DNA from: Martinezella rhizogenes
Lineage (GTDB): Bacteria; Pseudomonadota; Alphaproteobacteria; Rhizobiales; Rhizobiaceae
Assembly: GCF_000799715.1 (NCBI RefSeq)
Contig: NZ_JUHG01000018.1
Coordinates: 1-64,000, forward strand
Direction: 5' to 3'
Length of the DNA stretch: 64,000 bases
Shown here: in pieces, positions 24,711-33,025 of the stretch
How the letters are laid out: the number at the start of each line of letters is the position of its first letter
Position numbering within the stretch: position 1 is the stretch's first letter
Made by a program: the position numbers and the translations under genes
Notes under the pieces: generated by a model
The model's database searches: none
The model's input: the letters and a program-made list of their open reading frames with translations, nothing else
What the model was told of the DNA's origin: nothing

Positions 24711-26078
24711 ATGACCAAACAGTCCGAAAATAATATCTTCCTGACCGGCTGGCTGCCGGGCGTCTTTGCCCGCACGGCCGCGCCGATCATCATGATCACG
24801 ACCATCAGCGGCCTCTTCGCCGTCGTCGACGCCTATTTCCTTGGTATCTATGTTGGCGCCGACGCGCTGTCTGCGGTCAGCCTGATCTTTCCGGCGCTCA
24901 TGCTGCTGATCGCCCTGCAATCCCTGGTCTCAAACGGCATGGCGAGCATTTTGGCGCGCCGCTTGGGGGCGGGGAATCGGGTGGGAGCGAGGCAGGTCTT
25001 TACCGCGGCCCATGCGCTCGCCTTCGTGGTGGTGATCCTGATCAACCTCCTCTATTGGACGGTCGGCCGGCACGTCATCGTCGCGAGTGCAGCCGGAGAC
25101 GCCGCAGTTGCCGCCAATGCCAATGCCTTCATGGGGGTCATGGTCGGCTTCGCGCCGGTCAGCTTCCTGCTGTCGTTGCACATTGACGCCCTGCGTTGCG
25201 AGGGCAAGATCGGCTTTATGACGCTGGTGACGCTTGCTTCGACACTGCTCAATATCCTTGCCAATTGGCTGCTGATCGCGGTCGCACATTGGGGCGTTGT
25301 CGGGTCGGCCAGCGGCTCGATCGCAGCGCAGTTCATCTGCCTGACGATCATTCTCGCCTATCGCTGGCGTCATCCCGCAGCACTCAGACCGGCGATGACG
25401 ATCGCGATCTCTGAATGGCGTGGAATCCTCGCCTTCGGTGCGCCGATGAGCCTCGGCTTCATCGGGATATCGCTGAGTTCGGCGGCAATCCTCTTCAACC
25501 TGTCGATCTGGCATGAGGGCGATTATGTCACGACGGTCGCGGCTTACGGGATCATCACCCGGGTGATGACCTTTACCTACCTGCCACTGCTCGGCCTCAG
25601 CATCGCCCTGCAAACCATCTCCGGTCACAATCACGGCGCAGCTCATCCTGCCCGTGTCGGCGGCAGCCTGCAGATCGCCATGGTGTCGGCGCTGATCTAT
25701 TGTGCGGCGGTGGAACTGGTCGTGGAGTTGCTTGCCCGGCACCTTGGCGCTGTCTTCGTCGGCGATGCGGTCATCGTCGCCGAGGTCGGGCGAATCTTGC
25801 CCTGGACGATCGGCGCTTACTTCCTCTATGGGCAGATGATGATGCTCTCGTCCTATTTCCAGTCGATCGGCGATGCGAAGCGGGGTGCGATCTTCGGGCT
25901 GTCGCGGCCCTATTTGTTCACGTTGCCGCTGACATTCCTGCTGCCCTTCGTCTTCGGCGAACGTGGAATCTGGATGGTGCCGGTCTTTGCGGAGGCGGGG
26001 ATGTTCGCGCTTGCATGGCTGGTTCTGTCGCGCAACGCCCGGGATCGCGGCTGGCGATATGGATTGCTGCCGGCGTAA
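24711..26078 (+). CDS. MATE-family multidrug efflux transporter
   Basis: A 455-residue protein with about twelve membrane segments. It shows the MATE pattern in both halves: VDAYFLGIYVGADALSAVSL in the first helix pair, and LPLLGLSIALQTISGHNHGAAHP in the second half. MATE proteins expel cationic compounds using Na+ or H+. The ATG at 24711 has GGA 7 bp upstream; GTG 24699 is in frame. It ends in a bidirectional terminator shared with iolB. Substrate unknown. Confidence 0.9.
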   Translation: MTKQSENNIFLTGWLPGVFARTAAPIIMITTISGLFAVVDAYFLGIYVGADALSAVSLIFPALMLLIALQSLVSNGMASILARRLGAGNRVGARQVFTAAHALAFVVVILINLLYWTVGRHVIVASAAGDAAVAANANAFMGVMVGFAPVSFLLSLHIDALRCEGKIGFMTLVTLASTLLNILANWLLIAVAHWGVVGSASGSIAAQFICLTIILAYRWRHPAALRPAMTIAISEWRGILAFGAPMSLGFIGISLSSAAILFNLSIWHEGDYVTTVAAYGIITRVMTFTYLPLLGLSIALQTISGHNHGAAHPARVGGSLQIAMVSALIYCAAVELVVELLARHLGAVFVGDAVIVAEVGRILPWTIGAYFLYGQMMMLSSYFQSIGDAKRGAIFGLSRPYLFTLPLTFLLPFVFGERGIWMVPVFAEAGMFALAWLVLSRNARDRGWRYGLLPA

Positions 26079-26081
26079 CAA

Positions 26082-26112
26082 AAAAGGCCGCGCTGTCGAG
26101 GCGCGGCCTTTT
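26082..26112. terminator. Bidirectional intrinsic terminator between MATE gene and iolB
   Basis: GGCCGCGC (26086-26093) pairs perfectly with GCGCGGCC (26101-26108). A-run 26082-26085 and T-run 26109-26112 flank it, giving a U-tract on either strand. It lies between two convergent stop codons. Confidence 0.9.
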
Positions 26113-26127
26113 CAATATCCAGGGAGG

Positions 26128-26925
26128 TTATGCCTTAACTAGCCACTCATGCTCCGGCGCATTGTAGAATTTCCACACGCGCTTCGGACCGGCCATGACG
26201 TTGAGATAATAGAGATCATAGCCATGGCATGCGGCGCAGGGGTGATATCCCCTCGGCACCAGTGTCACGTCACCATCTTCCAGCGCCATGGCTTCATCCA
26301 GCGACCGGTCGTCCGTATAGACGCGCTGGAAGGCGAAGCCCTGCGGCGGGTTGAGGCGATGATAGTAGGTCTCCTCGAGGAAGCTCTCGTTCGGGAGATT
26401 GTCCTGATCGTGCTTGTGCGGCGGATAGGAAGAGGTGTGGCCACCCGGCGTGATCACTTCGACGACCAGCAGGGAATGCGCCGCGCCATCGTCTTCCGGC
26501 ATGATATTGTTGACGTGGCGGACATTGGTGCCCTGGCCGCGTGTCACAGGCGGATGCGTACCCGGCGGAATGGCGCGGGCCTCATAGGAGCCGCCGCCCG
26601 GAGCCGAGCAGACGGCAAGTTCCAGCTCGGTTTCCGCGGTCACCGACCAGCTTGAACCGGCTGGAATATAGAGCGCGTGGGGCGCGCCCTCGAAGGGGCT
26701 CATGCGGCCGCCGAGCAGGCCAAAATCCTTGGTGCCCGTCTTGGCGCTTCCCTTGCCGCTGACCCAGACCAGGCAGACTTCGCGATCGCCGGTCTCGGCT
26801 GAAGCCGTTTCGCCCGGCTTCAGCCGGTGAAGGTCGAAGCCGACATAGGTCCAGCCAGCGGTTTCGGGCGTGACATGGGTGACGCGGCCATGGGAGCCAT
26901 CAGGTCTAACCTTGAGATTTGGCAT
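26128..26925 (-). CDS. iolB: 5-deoxy-glucuronate isomerase
   Basis: A 265-residue bicupin that converts 5-deoxy-D-glucuronate to 5-dehydro-2-deoxy-D-gluconate in myo-inositol breakdown. Metal-binding cupin residues are visible in HTSSYPPHKHD followed by EETYYHRLNPPQGF, and the C-terminal VPRGYHPCAACHGYDLYYLNVMAG is characteristic of IolB. It is last of iolC-iolD-iolE-iolB, 13 bp after iolE, and closed by an intrinsic terminator. Confidence 0.96.
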   Translation of the reverse strand: MPNLKVRPDGSHGRVTHVTPETAGWTYVGFDLHRLKPGETASAETGDREVCLVWVSGKGSAKTGTKDFGLLGGRMSPFEGAPHALYIPAGSSWSVTAETELELAVCSAPGGGSYEARAIPPGTHPPVTRGQGTNVRHVNNIMPEDDGAAHSLLVVEVITPGGHTSSYPPHKHDQDNLPNESFLEETYYHRLNPPQGFAFQRVYTDDRSLDEAMALEDGDVTLVPRGYHPCAACHGYDLYYLNVMAGPKRVWKFYNAPEHEWLVKA

Positions 26926-26938
26926 GGGCGTTTTTCCT

Positions 26939-27856
26939 CTATCCCTTGGGAAAACCTTCGGTTTCCACCGTATAACCTGCAGCCGTCATGACGCGCATCA
27001 ATTCGGCATGGCCGATCTCGGCCATTTTCTGAGGCGGAGCGTTGCGCGGATCCTGTTCGGCCTCGACGACGAACCAGCCTTCATAGCCGTAACCGGCCAG
27101 ACGCTGGACGATGGCGCCGAAATCGAGCGAGCCGTCGCCCGGCACCGTAAACGCGCCGAGCGCGACAGCATCGAGGAAGGATTGCCGGCTGCGGTCCAGC
27201 CCATCCACGACAGACTTGCGGATATCCTTGACGTGAACGTGGTTGATGCGGGCATGGTGATTGTCGATGGCGCGCAGGACGTCGCCGCCGGCAAATGCGA
27301 GGTGACCGGCATCAAGCAGAAGCGGAATGCCTGCACCCGAATAGCGCATGAAGGCGTCGAGTTCCGGCTCGGTTTCCACGACGGCGGCCATGTGATGGTG
27401 ATAGGAGAGCGGCATGCCCTGATCGGCGCACCATTCGCCGAATTGGGTCAGGCGATGCGCATAGGCCTTCATCTCGTCATCCGACAAGCGCGGCTTGGTG
27501 GCGAGCGGCTTGGAGCGGTCGCCCTGGATGGAGCGGCCGACTTCGCCATAGACGATGCAGGGTGCATTGACCGCCTTGAACAGCTCGATCATCGGAGCGA
27601 TGCGGTCCTTGTTGGCGGCAAGCTCCTCATCGACCAGCGTGCCGGAGAACCAGCCGCCGCAAAGGGTTACGTCGGCGGCGCGCAGGATGGGCAACATCAC
27701 CTCGGGATCATCCGGGAAGCGGCGGCCCTTTTCCATGCCGATGAACCCGGCGCCGCGCGACTGCCGCAGGCATTCCTCGAGGGACACGTCGTCGCTAAGC
27801 TCAGGAAGATCGTCGTTCCACCATGCGATGGGCGACATGCCGAGTTTGGCCTTCAT
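26939..27856 (-). CDS. iolE: Myo-inosose-2 dehydratase
   Basis: A 305-residue TIM-barrel of the xylose-isomerase-like family. It dehydrates scyllo-inosose to 3D-trihydroxycyclohexane-1,2-dione. Signature stretches are SPIAWWNDDLPELSDD at the start, LSYHHHMAAVVE and HVHVKDIR (metal-binding His/Asp). AAGGAG a few bases before the ATG at 27856 fixes the start. It lies 68 bp after iolD. Confidence 0.96.
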   Translation of the reverse strand: MKAKLGMSPIAWWNDDLPELSDDVSLEECLRQSRGAGFIGMEKGRRFPDDPEVMLPILRAADVTLCGGWFSGTLVDEELAANKDRIAPMIELFKAVNAPCIVYGEVGRSIQGDRSKPLATKPRLSDDEMKAYAHRLTQFGEWCADQGMPLSYHHHMAAVVETEPELDAFMRYSGAGIPLLLDAGHLAFAGGDVLRAIDNHHARINHVHVKDIRKSVVDGLDRSRQSFLDAVALGAFTVPGDGSLDFGAIVQRLAGYGYEGWFVVEAEQDPRNAPPQKMAEIGHAELMRVMTAAGYTVETEGFPKG

Positions 27857-27924
27857 CAATAGTCTCCTTAAAGGCATCGTTTGGAGGAGCAGCAACGCTC
27901 CTCCAGAAAAATGACAGAAATCGA

Positions 27925-29775
27925 TCAGCGGATACGCTGGGCGCCGCGTGCTTGTTCATAGGCCGCGCGGGCCTTGTTGACCTGCGGGCGAGGGCTGACC
28001 TCGGGAACGGCGACATCCCACCAGTGCCCGCCTTCGCTCGTTGTGATCAGCGGATCGGTATCGATGACGAAGACCGAGGTGCGATCATTCTTTTTCGAGG
28101 CTTCGATCGCCTGCTCCAGCTCGGCAATCGAGGCAACCTTGACGGCAATGGCGCCCATGCTTTCCGCATGTGCCCGGAAGTCGATCTCCGGCATTACCTC
28201 ATAGTAGGAATCCTTCAGCAGATTGTTGAAGTTCGCACCGCCGGTTTCCATTTGCAGTCGGTTGATGCAGCCGTAGCCTCTGTTATCGAGCAGCACGATG
28301 TTGAGCTTGAGGCCGAGCATGACCGAGGTGGCGATCTCGGAGTTCAGCATCATGTAGGAGCCGTCGCCGACCATGACGATGACGTCCTTTTCCGGGCAAG
28401 CCATCTTGGTGCCAAGGCCGCCGGCGATCTCGTAGCCCATGCAGGAGAAGCCATATTCCATATGGTAGCTGCCGGGAACCGTCGCCGGCCAGAGCTTGTG
28501 CAGCTCTCCCGGCAGGCCGCCGGCCGCGCAGACGGAAATGGCATTCTCTCCACCGAGCGTACGAGTTACCGCGCCGATGACCTGGGCGTCGGAGGGAAGG
28601 GCGGCATTGGTCGAGGCCAATGCTTTGGCCGCAGCTTCGACCCAGATCTTCTTTTCTTGGGTCGCCTTTTCCAGGAGCGCTGCTGGCGCCCGCCATCCGG
28701 CGAGCCCTGCCGAAAGCGCCTTCAGTCCTTCGCGCGCGTCGCAAACCAGCGGCCGTCCGTCATGCTTCGATGCGTCATATGCCGCGATATTGAGGCCGAG
28801 GATGGAGAGTTTTTCGTTCTTGAACAGTGCCCAGGAGCCGGTTGTGAAGTCCTGGCAGCGCGTGCCCACAGCGATGATCAGATCCGTGTCTTCGGCAATC
28901 GCGTTCGCAGCCGAAGTCCCGGTCACGCCGACAGAGCCGAGCGCCAGCGGATGACGCTCGTCGATTGCCGATTTGCCGGCCTGGCTGACGACGACGGGGA
29001 CACCGTGTGTCTCTGCAAACTCCGTAAGTTCCTTGGTCGCCCGCGAATAGAGTACACCGCCGCCGGCGATGATGACCGGCTTCTCAGCCTTGCGGATGAG
29101 CGCAATCGCCTCGGCGAGTTCGTCCGCATCCGGCTGGGGGCGGCGTGTCGTCCAGATGCGCTCCTCGAAGAAGCTTTCGGGATAGTCGAAGGCTTCCGCC
29201 TGCACATCCTGGCAAAGCGAAAGCGTCACGGGGCCGCAATCGAGCGGGTCGGTCAAGACCTGCATGGCGCGCTTCAGCGCGGTGATGATTTGTTCGGGCC
29301 GGGTGATGCGATCGAAATAGCGAGAGACCGAACGGAAGGCGTCATTGGCGGACACCGTGCCGTCGCCGAAATCCTCGATCTGCTGCAACACCGGATCGGG
29401 CGCGCGATTGGCGAAGACGTCGCCCGGCAGGAAGAGCACGGGAATGCGGTTGACATGCGCGACGCCGGCGGCGGTCACCATATTGAGAGCGCCTGGGCCG
29501 ATCGAGCTGGTGCAGGCCATGAAGCGCTGTCGGAAGCTCGCCTTGGCATAGGCGATGGCGGCGTGCGCCATGCCTTGCTCATTGTGCGCACGATAGGTCG
29601 TCAGCTCGTCGCGCACCTGATAGAGCGCTTCACCGATGCCGGCGACGTTGCCATGGCCGAAGATCGCCCAGACGCCGCCGAAGATCGGCAGCTTCTGACC
29701 ATCGATCACGGTCATCTGCTTCGTGAGGAAATGTGTGACGGCCTGTGCCATCGTCAATCGGATCGTCTTGCCCAT
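27925..29775 (-). CDS. iolD: 3D-(3,5/4)-trihydroxycyclohexane-1,2-dione acylhydrolase
   Basis: A 616-residue thiamine-diphosphate enzyme that opens the inositol-derived ring to 5-deoxy-glucuronate. It has the three ThDP-family domains; the ThDP/Mg2+ motif begins at VGDGSYMMLN (about residue 455) and ends about 30 residues later with LLDNRGYGCINRLQ. GGGAGGC precedes the ATG. It starts 25 bp after iolC ends, so the two are clearly co-transcribed. Confidence 0.96.
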   Translation of the reverse strand: MGKTIRLTMAQAVTHFLTKQMTVIDGQKLPIFGGVWAIFGHGNVAGIGEALYQVRDELTTYRAHNEQGMAHAAIAYAKASFRQRFMACTSSIGPGALNMVTAAGVAHVNRIPVLFLPGDVFANRAPDPVLQQIEDFGDGTVSANDAFRSVSRYFDRITRPEQIITALKRAMQVLTDPLDCGPVTLSLCQDVQAEAFDYPESFFEERIWTTRRPQPDADELAEAIALIRKAEKPVIIAGGGVLYSRATKELTEFAETHGVPVVVSQAGKSAIDERHPLALGSVGVTGTSAANAIAEDTDLIIAVGTRCQDFTTGSWALFKNEKLSILGLNIAAYDASKHDGRPLVCDAREGLKALSAGLAGWRAPAALLEKATQEKKIWVEAAAKALASTNAALPSDAQVIGAVTRTLGGENAISVCAAGGLPGELHKLWPATVPGSYHMEYGFSCMGYEIAGGLGTKMACPEKDVIVMVGDGSYMMLNSEIATSVMLGLKLNIVLLDNRGYGCINRLQMETGGANFNNLLKDSYYEVMPEIDFRAHAESMGAIAVKVASIAELEQAIEASKKNDRTSVFVIDTDPLITTSEGGHWWDVAVPEVSPRPQVNKARAAYEQARGAQRIR

Positions 29776-29800
29776 GGGGCGCCTCCCAAATGCTTCTAAA

Positions 29801-31735
29801 CTATTGCAGGCCGCGGGTTTTCAACCACGCCTGGGTCAGTTGCCCGAAGCGGCCGGCCATGTCGGCGATCGCTTCCTCGTCGTTCATGCCGCCCGATAGC
29901 CAGGCACGCGCCGCATCGGAAAAGATCGTCCGCCCGACGGCGAAACCCTTGACCGAAGGTGCTGCCAGCGTGGCTTCGAAGCTACGCATCAGTTCTTCCG
30001 CCGGTGCCTCCAGGCCAAGCAGCACGATACCGCGGCACCATGGATCATTTTTGGCGATCACGGCATCGATTTTTTTCCAGGCAGCGGTCGAATCCTGTGG
30101 TTCCAGCTTCCACCAGTCGGGCTTGATGCCGAGCGCGTAGAGCTCTTCCATCGCGGTTGCGACCGTGTCGTCGGTGAGCGGGCCATTCTTGCCGGCGATG
30201 ATCTCGACCAGCAGTTCGCGGCCGACCTTGCGGGCGGCTTCGAACAGGGTGCGCAGCTTCTCCTGCTGCTCCGCTTTCAGCTCCTTGGGATCGTCCGGAT
30301 GATAGAAGCACAGGCATTTGATGCAATGGTTGAGCGGCCATTCGACGAGCTGCGAGCCGATATCCTGGCTGAATTCGAATTTCAGCGGCTTGGAACCCGG
30401 CAGTTCGACGGGGCGACCGATCCAGGAAAAATTCTTGGTGGCGGCATCGAAGAAGGCATCACGACCGAAGCGCTCGTCGATCAGCATGCCATAGCCGGAA
30501 CGACCGCCCGACACCCGCGCTGCCGCTTCGACCGCCAGACGCTTGAAGGCGACGATCTTGTCATGACCGACACCCAGTTCGTCGGCGACGCTGACCAGCT
30601 GCGAACGGTGATCGATGGCCAGCGCCATCAGGAGCGGGATGTCGCCGTTGCGGGTCGAGGCCCAATGGATGTGGTTGATCGCCTCGTCCTTGCGCAGCGC
30701 CCGGTGCTCGCTGCCCGTCTTCAGGAAGAAGTCGAGTTCGGCCCAGGTCGGATATTCCGGCGAGCACAGCAGACGCGAGACCGCGAAGGCGCCGCAGGCG
30801 TTCGCCCAGGTGGCGCAGGTCTTCAGCGGCTCGTTGCGCAGATAGCCGCGCAGGAAGCCGGACATGAAGGCATCGCCGGCACCGAGCACGTTGAACACTT
30901 CGATCGGGAATCCCTCGCCGACGATACCGGCTTCAAGGTCATCCGAGATCGGCCCGTCATAGACGATGCAGCCCATGGCGCCGCGCTTGAGCACGATGGT
31001 CGCAGGCGATAGACGACGGATTTCCTTCAGCGCGCCGAGCACGTTGTCGACGCCCGAGCCGATCATGATCTCTTCTTCCGTGCCGATGATGAGATCGCAA
31101 TCCGGCAGTGTCTCCCTCATCTTCGAGGATACGCGATCCGACTTCACATAACGCTCGAAGCCCTCGGCATGGCCGGCGAGGCCCCAGAGGTTCGGGCGAT
31201 AGTCGATATCGAAGATCACCTTGCGTCCGTTCGCCTTGGCGATGCGGATCGCCTTGCGCTGGGCTGCCTCGGTATTCGGCTTGGAAAAATGCGTGCCGGA
31301 GACCAGCACGGCGCGGGAGGACTTGATGAAGTCCTCATCGATGTCGTTTTCGTCGAGCGCCATGTCGGCGCAGTCGGAGCGATAGAAGATCATTGGCGAA
31401 ACGCCTTCGGCCTCGACCGCCAGCAGCACCAGCGCCGTCAGCCGTTCCTTGTCGGTGGCGATCCCCTGGACATCAACGCCTTCGCGCGCCGTCTGCTCGC
31501 GGATGAAGCGGCCCATCTGCTCGTCGCCGACGCGAGTGATGAGACCGGATTTCAGGCCGAGCCGGGCCGTGCCGATGGCAATGTTGGCCGGGCAGCCGCC
31601 GACCGATTTGGCGAAGGAGGCGATATCCTCCAGCCGCGAGCCGATCTGCTGGCCGTAAAGATCGACGGAAGAGCGGCCGATGGTGATGACATCGAGTGTC
31701 GCCTCCGGCTGAGTGCCAGGATTGTCGTGTGCCAT
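29801..31735 (-). CDS. iolC: Bifunctional 5-dehydro-2-deoxygluconokinase / DUF2090 aldolase-like protein
   Basis: A 644-residue fusion. Residues 1 to about 330 are a PfkB/ribokinase-type sugar kinase (VITIGRSSVDLYGQQIGSRL; NVLGAGDAFMSGFLRGYL with the catalytic Asp). The remaining 310 residues are a DUF2090 domain (LLMALAIDHRSQL), proposed to act as the 5-dehydro-2-deoxyphosphogluconate aldolase where no separate iolJ exists. The kinase phosphorylates 5-dehydro-2-deoxygluconate. GGGAGGA just before the ATG at 31735 supports the start. First gene of the iolCDEB unit, behind two IolR-like sites. Confidence 0.94.
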   Translation of the reverse strand: MAHDNPGTQPEATLDVITIGRSSVDLYGQQIGSRLEDIASFAKSVGGCPANIAIGTARLGLKSGLITRVGDEQMGRFIREQTAREGVDVQGIATDKERLTALVLLAVEAEGVSPMIFYRSDCADMALDENDIDEDFIKSSRAVLVSGTHFSKPNTEAAQRKAIRIAKANGRKVIFDIDYRPNLWGLAGHAEGFERYVKSDRVSSKMRETLPDCDLIIGTEEEIMIGSGVDNVLGALKEIRRLSPATIVLKRGAMGCIVYDGPISDDLEAGIVGEGFPIEVFNVLGAGDAFMSGFLRGYLRNEPLKTCATWANACGAFAVSRLLCSPEYPTWAELDFFLKTGSEHRALRKDEAINHIHWASTRNGDIPLLMALAIDHRSQLVSVADELGVGHDKIVAFKRLAVEAAARVSGGRSGYGMLIDERFGRDAFFDAATKNFSWIGRPVELPGSKPLKFEFSQDIGSQLVEWPLNHCIKCLCFYHPDDPKELKAEQQEKLRTLFEAARKVGRELLVEIIAGKNGPLTDDTVATAMEELYALGIKPDWWKLEPQDSTAAWKKIDAVIAKNDPWCRGIVLLGLEAPAEELMRSFEATLAAPSVKGFAVGRTIFSDAARAWLSGGMNDEEAIADMAGRFGQLTQAWLKTRGLQ

Positions 31736-31763
31736 GATGTCCTCCCGTCCAGGCATGATCCGG

Positions 31764-31779
31764 GAAACTCTTCAGTTTC
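31764..31779 (-). promoter_or_regulatory. Inverted repeat in the iolC leader
   Basis: GAAACT (31764-31769), CTTC, AGTTTC (31774-31779): a perfect 6-bp inverted repeat 29-44 bp upstream of the iolC start. It could fold as a leader hairpin or bind a regulator; it does not match the IolR-like sites further upstream. Confidence 0.3.
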
Positions 31780-31881
31780 TCCTTGGGTCATGCGTCATTG
31801 AAAGTCCCGGTGTGTCTTCGTTTCGTCCGGGTTGTGGTCGATTTCGCGGCCGTCTCCCGAGACCGTGAATATGGATGTAAT

Positions 31882-31895
31882 GAAACAGTGGTTCC
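31882..31895. promoter_or_regulatory. IolR-like operator, distal iolC site
   Basis: GAAACAGTGGTTCC, one base different from the GGAA-N6-TTCC motif I recall for rhizobial IolR. It shares GAAACA-N3-GTTCC with the site upstream of iolR (32825-32838). It lies about 150 bp before the iolC start. Confidence 0.55.
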
Positions 31896-31911
31896 GAAAT
31901 TTTGTCAATTC

Positions 31912-31925
31912 GGAATATTTATTCC
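31912..31925. promoter_or_regulatory. IolR-like operator overlapping the iolR stop codon
   Basis: GGAATATTTATTCC: an exact GGAA-N6-TTCC match. It begins 30 bp from the neighbouring site, about three helical turns, so two dimers could bind one face of the DNA. It covers the iolR stop codon (31919-31921). Confidence 0.6.
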
Positions 31926-32794
31926 ATTTTAGTTTTCTGAGGTTTTCCTGTCGTCTCTTTCCGCCGTCGCTCGGCAATGGCGACGGGAAAGGCCATGATC
32001 AGTGCCATGGACGCCGACAAGGAGCGGAAGCCGGCAAAATCCGCCTCTGCCACTTCGAACCAGTGGGTGGCGCAAGCCGTGAGGGGCGAAAAGGCCGAAT
32101 CGGTGATGGCGATGACCGGCACGTTCCGCGCGGCAAGGTCCTGCGCCTGCAACAGGCTTTCGGCGGCATAGGGGGAGAAGCTTGCGGCGATCGCCGCATC
32201 CTTCTCGGTCGCAAAGCGCGCGATCTCGCCATCGATACCGTTCGGCGAGGCGACGATCTGATGACGGATGTTCAGCTTCGAAAAGGCGTAGGTCAGATGC
32301 GCCGTCAGCGGATAGGAGCGACGCTTGGCGATCAGATAGATGGTCTCGGCTGCCGCGAGCACATCCACCGCCTTGGCGAAGGTATCGGTCTCGATGGTGG
32401 CGGCAAGCTTGTTGACCGACTGGCTGGCGGCCGAGAGAAAGCCGGAGAGAATGCCGGCCTCTTCATCCTTGATGCCGGATTGCTCGAGCGTGATCAGCCG
32501 CTCCTCATAGCTCAGCGTCCGGTCGCGCAGCCGCTCGCGGAAGATGCTCTGCAGGTCGGAAAAGCCTTCATAACCGAGGTGATGCGCGAGGCGCACCAGC
32601 GTCGATGGCTGGACTTCGGCGGCAGCGGCAATGCTCGCCGTCGTGCCGAAGGCGATTTCGTCGGGATTGGCAAGCGCGAAGGCGGCGACCTGCGCCAGCC
32701 GCTTCGGCATGGAATCCTTGCGCTCTATGATAATGCTGCGCAGGCTTTCGAAATCTCGCGGCACCTTGGTTCGCGTTTCGATGCTGTTATCCAT
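31919..32794 (-). CDS. iolR: RpiR-family repressor of inositol catabolism
   Basis: A 291-residue RpiR-type regulator. The N-terminal helix-turn-helix includes TTASIAAAAEVQPSTLVRLAHHLGYEGFSDLQ; the C-terminal SIS sugar-isomerase domain (about residues 135-265) would sense a phosphorylated inositol intermediate. Its place directly before iolC, on the same strand, matches the rhizobial iolR-iolCDEB arrangement, where IolR represses the pathway. The Met at 32794 follows AGGCGGGGC. An IolR-like site 31 bp upstream suggests autoregulation. Confidence 0.92.
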   Translation of the reverse strand: MDNSIETRTKVPRDFESLRSIIIERKDSMPKRLAQVAAFALANPDEIAFGTTASIAAAAEVQPSTLVRLAHHLGYEGFSDLQSIFRERLRDRTLSYEERLITLEQSGIKDEEAGILSGFLSAASQSVNKLAATIETDTFAKAVDVLAAAETIYLIAKRRSYPLTAHLTYAFSKLNIRHQIVASPNGIDGEIARFATEKDAAIAASFSPYAAESLLQAQDLAARNVPVIAITDSAFSPLTACATHWFEVAEADFAGFRSLSASMALIMAFPVAIAERRRKETTGKPQKTKME

Positions 32795-32824
32795 GCCCCG
32801 CCTCTCGCCACCATGTCCGTGAAT

Positions 32825-32838
32825 GAAACAAACGTTCC
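32825..32838. promoter_or_regulatory. IolR-like operator upstream of iolR
   Basis: GAAACAAACGTTCC, matching the distal iolC site except in three central bases. An overlapping inverted repeat CGTTC-N8-GAACG spans 32833-32850. It lies in the 231-bp divergent region between iolR and the dehydrogenase gene and could serve both. Confidence 0.5.
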
Positions 32839-33025
32839 ATATTTCGAACGATAACGGATTTTGAAACACTCGGCACGATTATTTTTAAGTATATGAATTT
32901 ATGCTGTTAAATTACGATTATTCCGACCTTCCGACATAACTACTCAACGGGCCCGCTTGTCAAAACGGTCTAAATATTCCAAAAAATGCGCATGCTTCAG
33001 AGGGAAGCTTGTGGAGGAAACGGAA

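Noticed and set aside
24930..26081. A 383-codon minus-strand frame opposite the MATE gene
   Set aside because: Hydrophilic, Asp/Arg/Gln-rich antisense of a membrane protein gene, with no ribosome site or domain.
27823..29799. A 658-codon frame on the plus strand opposite iolD and the start of iolE
   Set aside because: GC-rich rhizobial genes leave long antisense frames. The product is rich in Arg, Gly and Ala and has no domain, while the minus strand encodes clear IolD.
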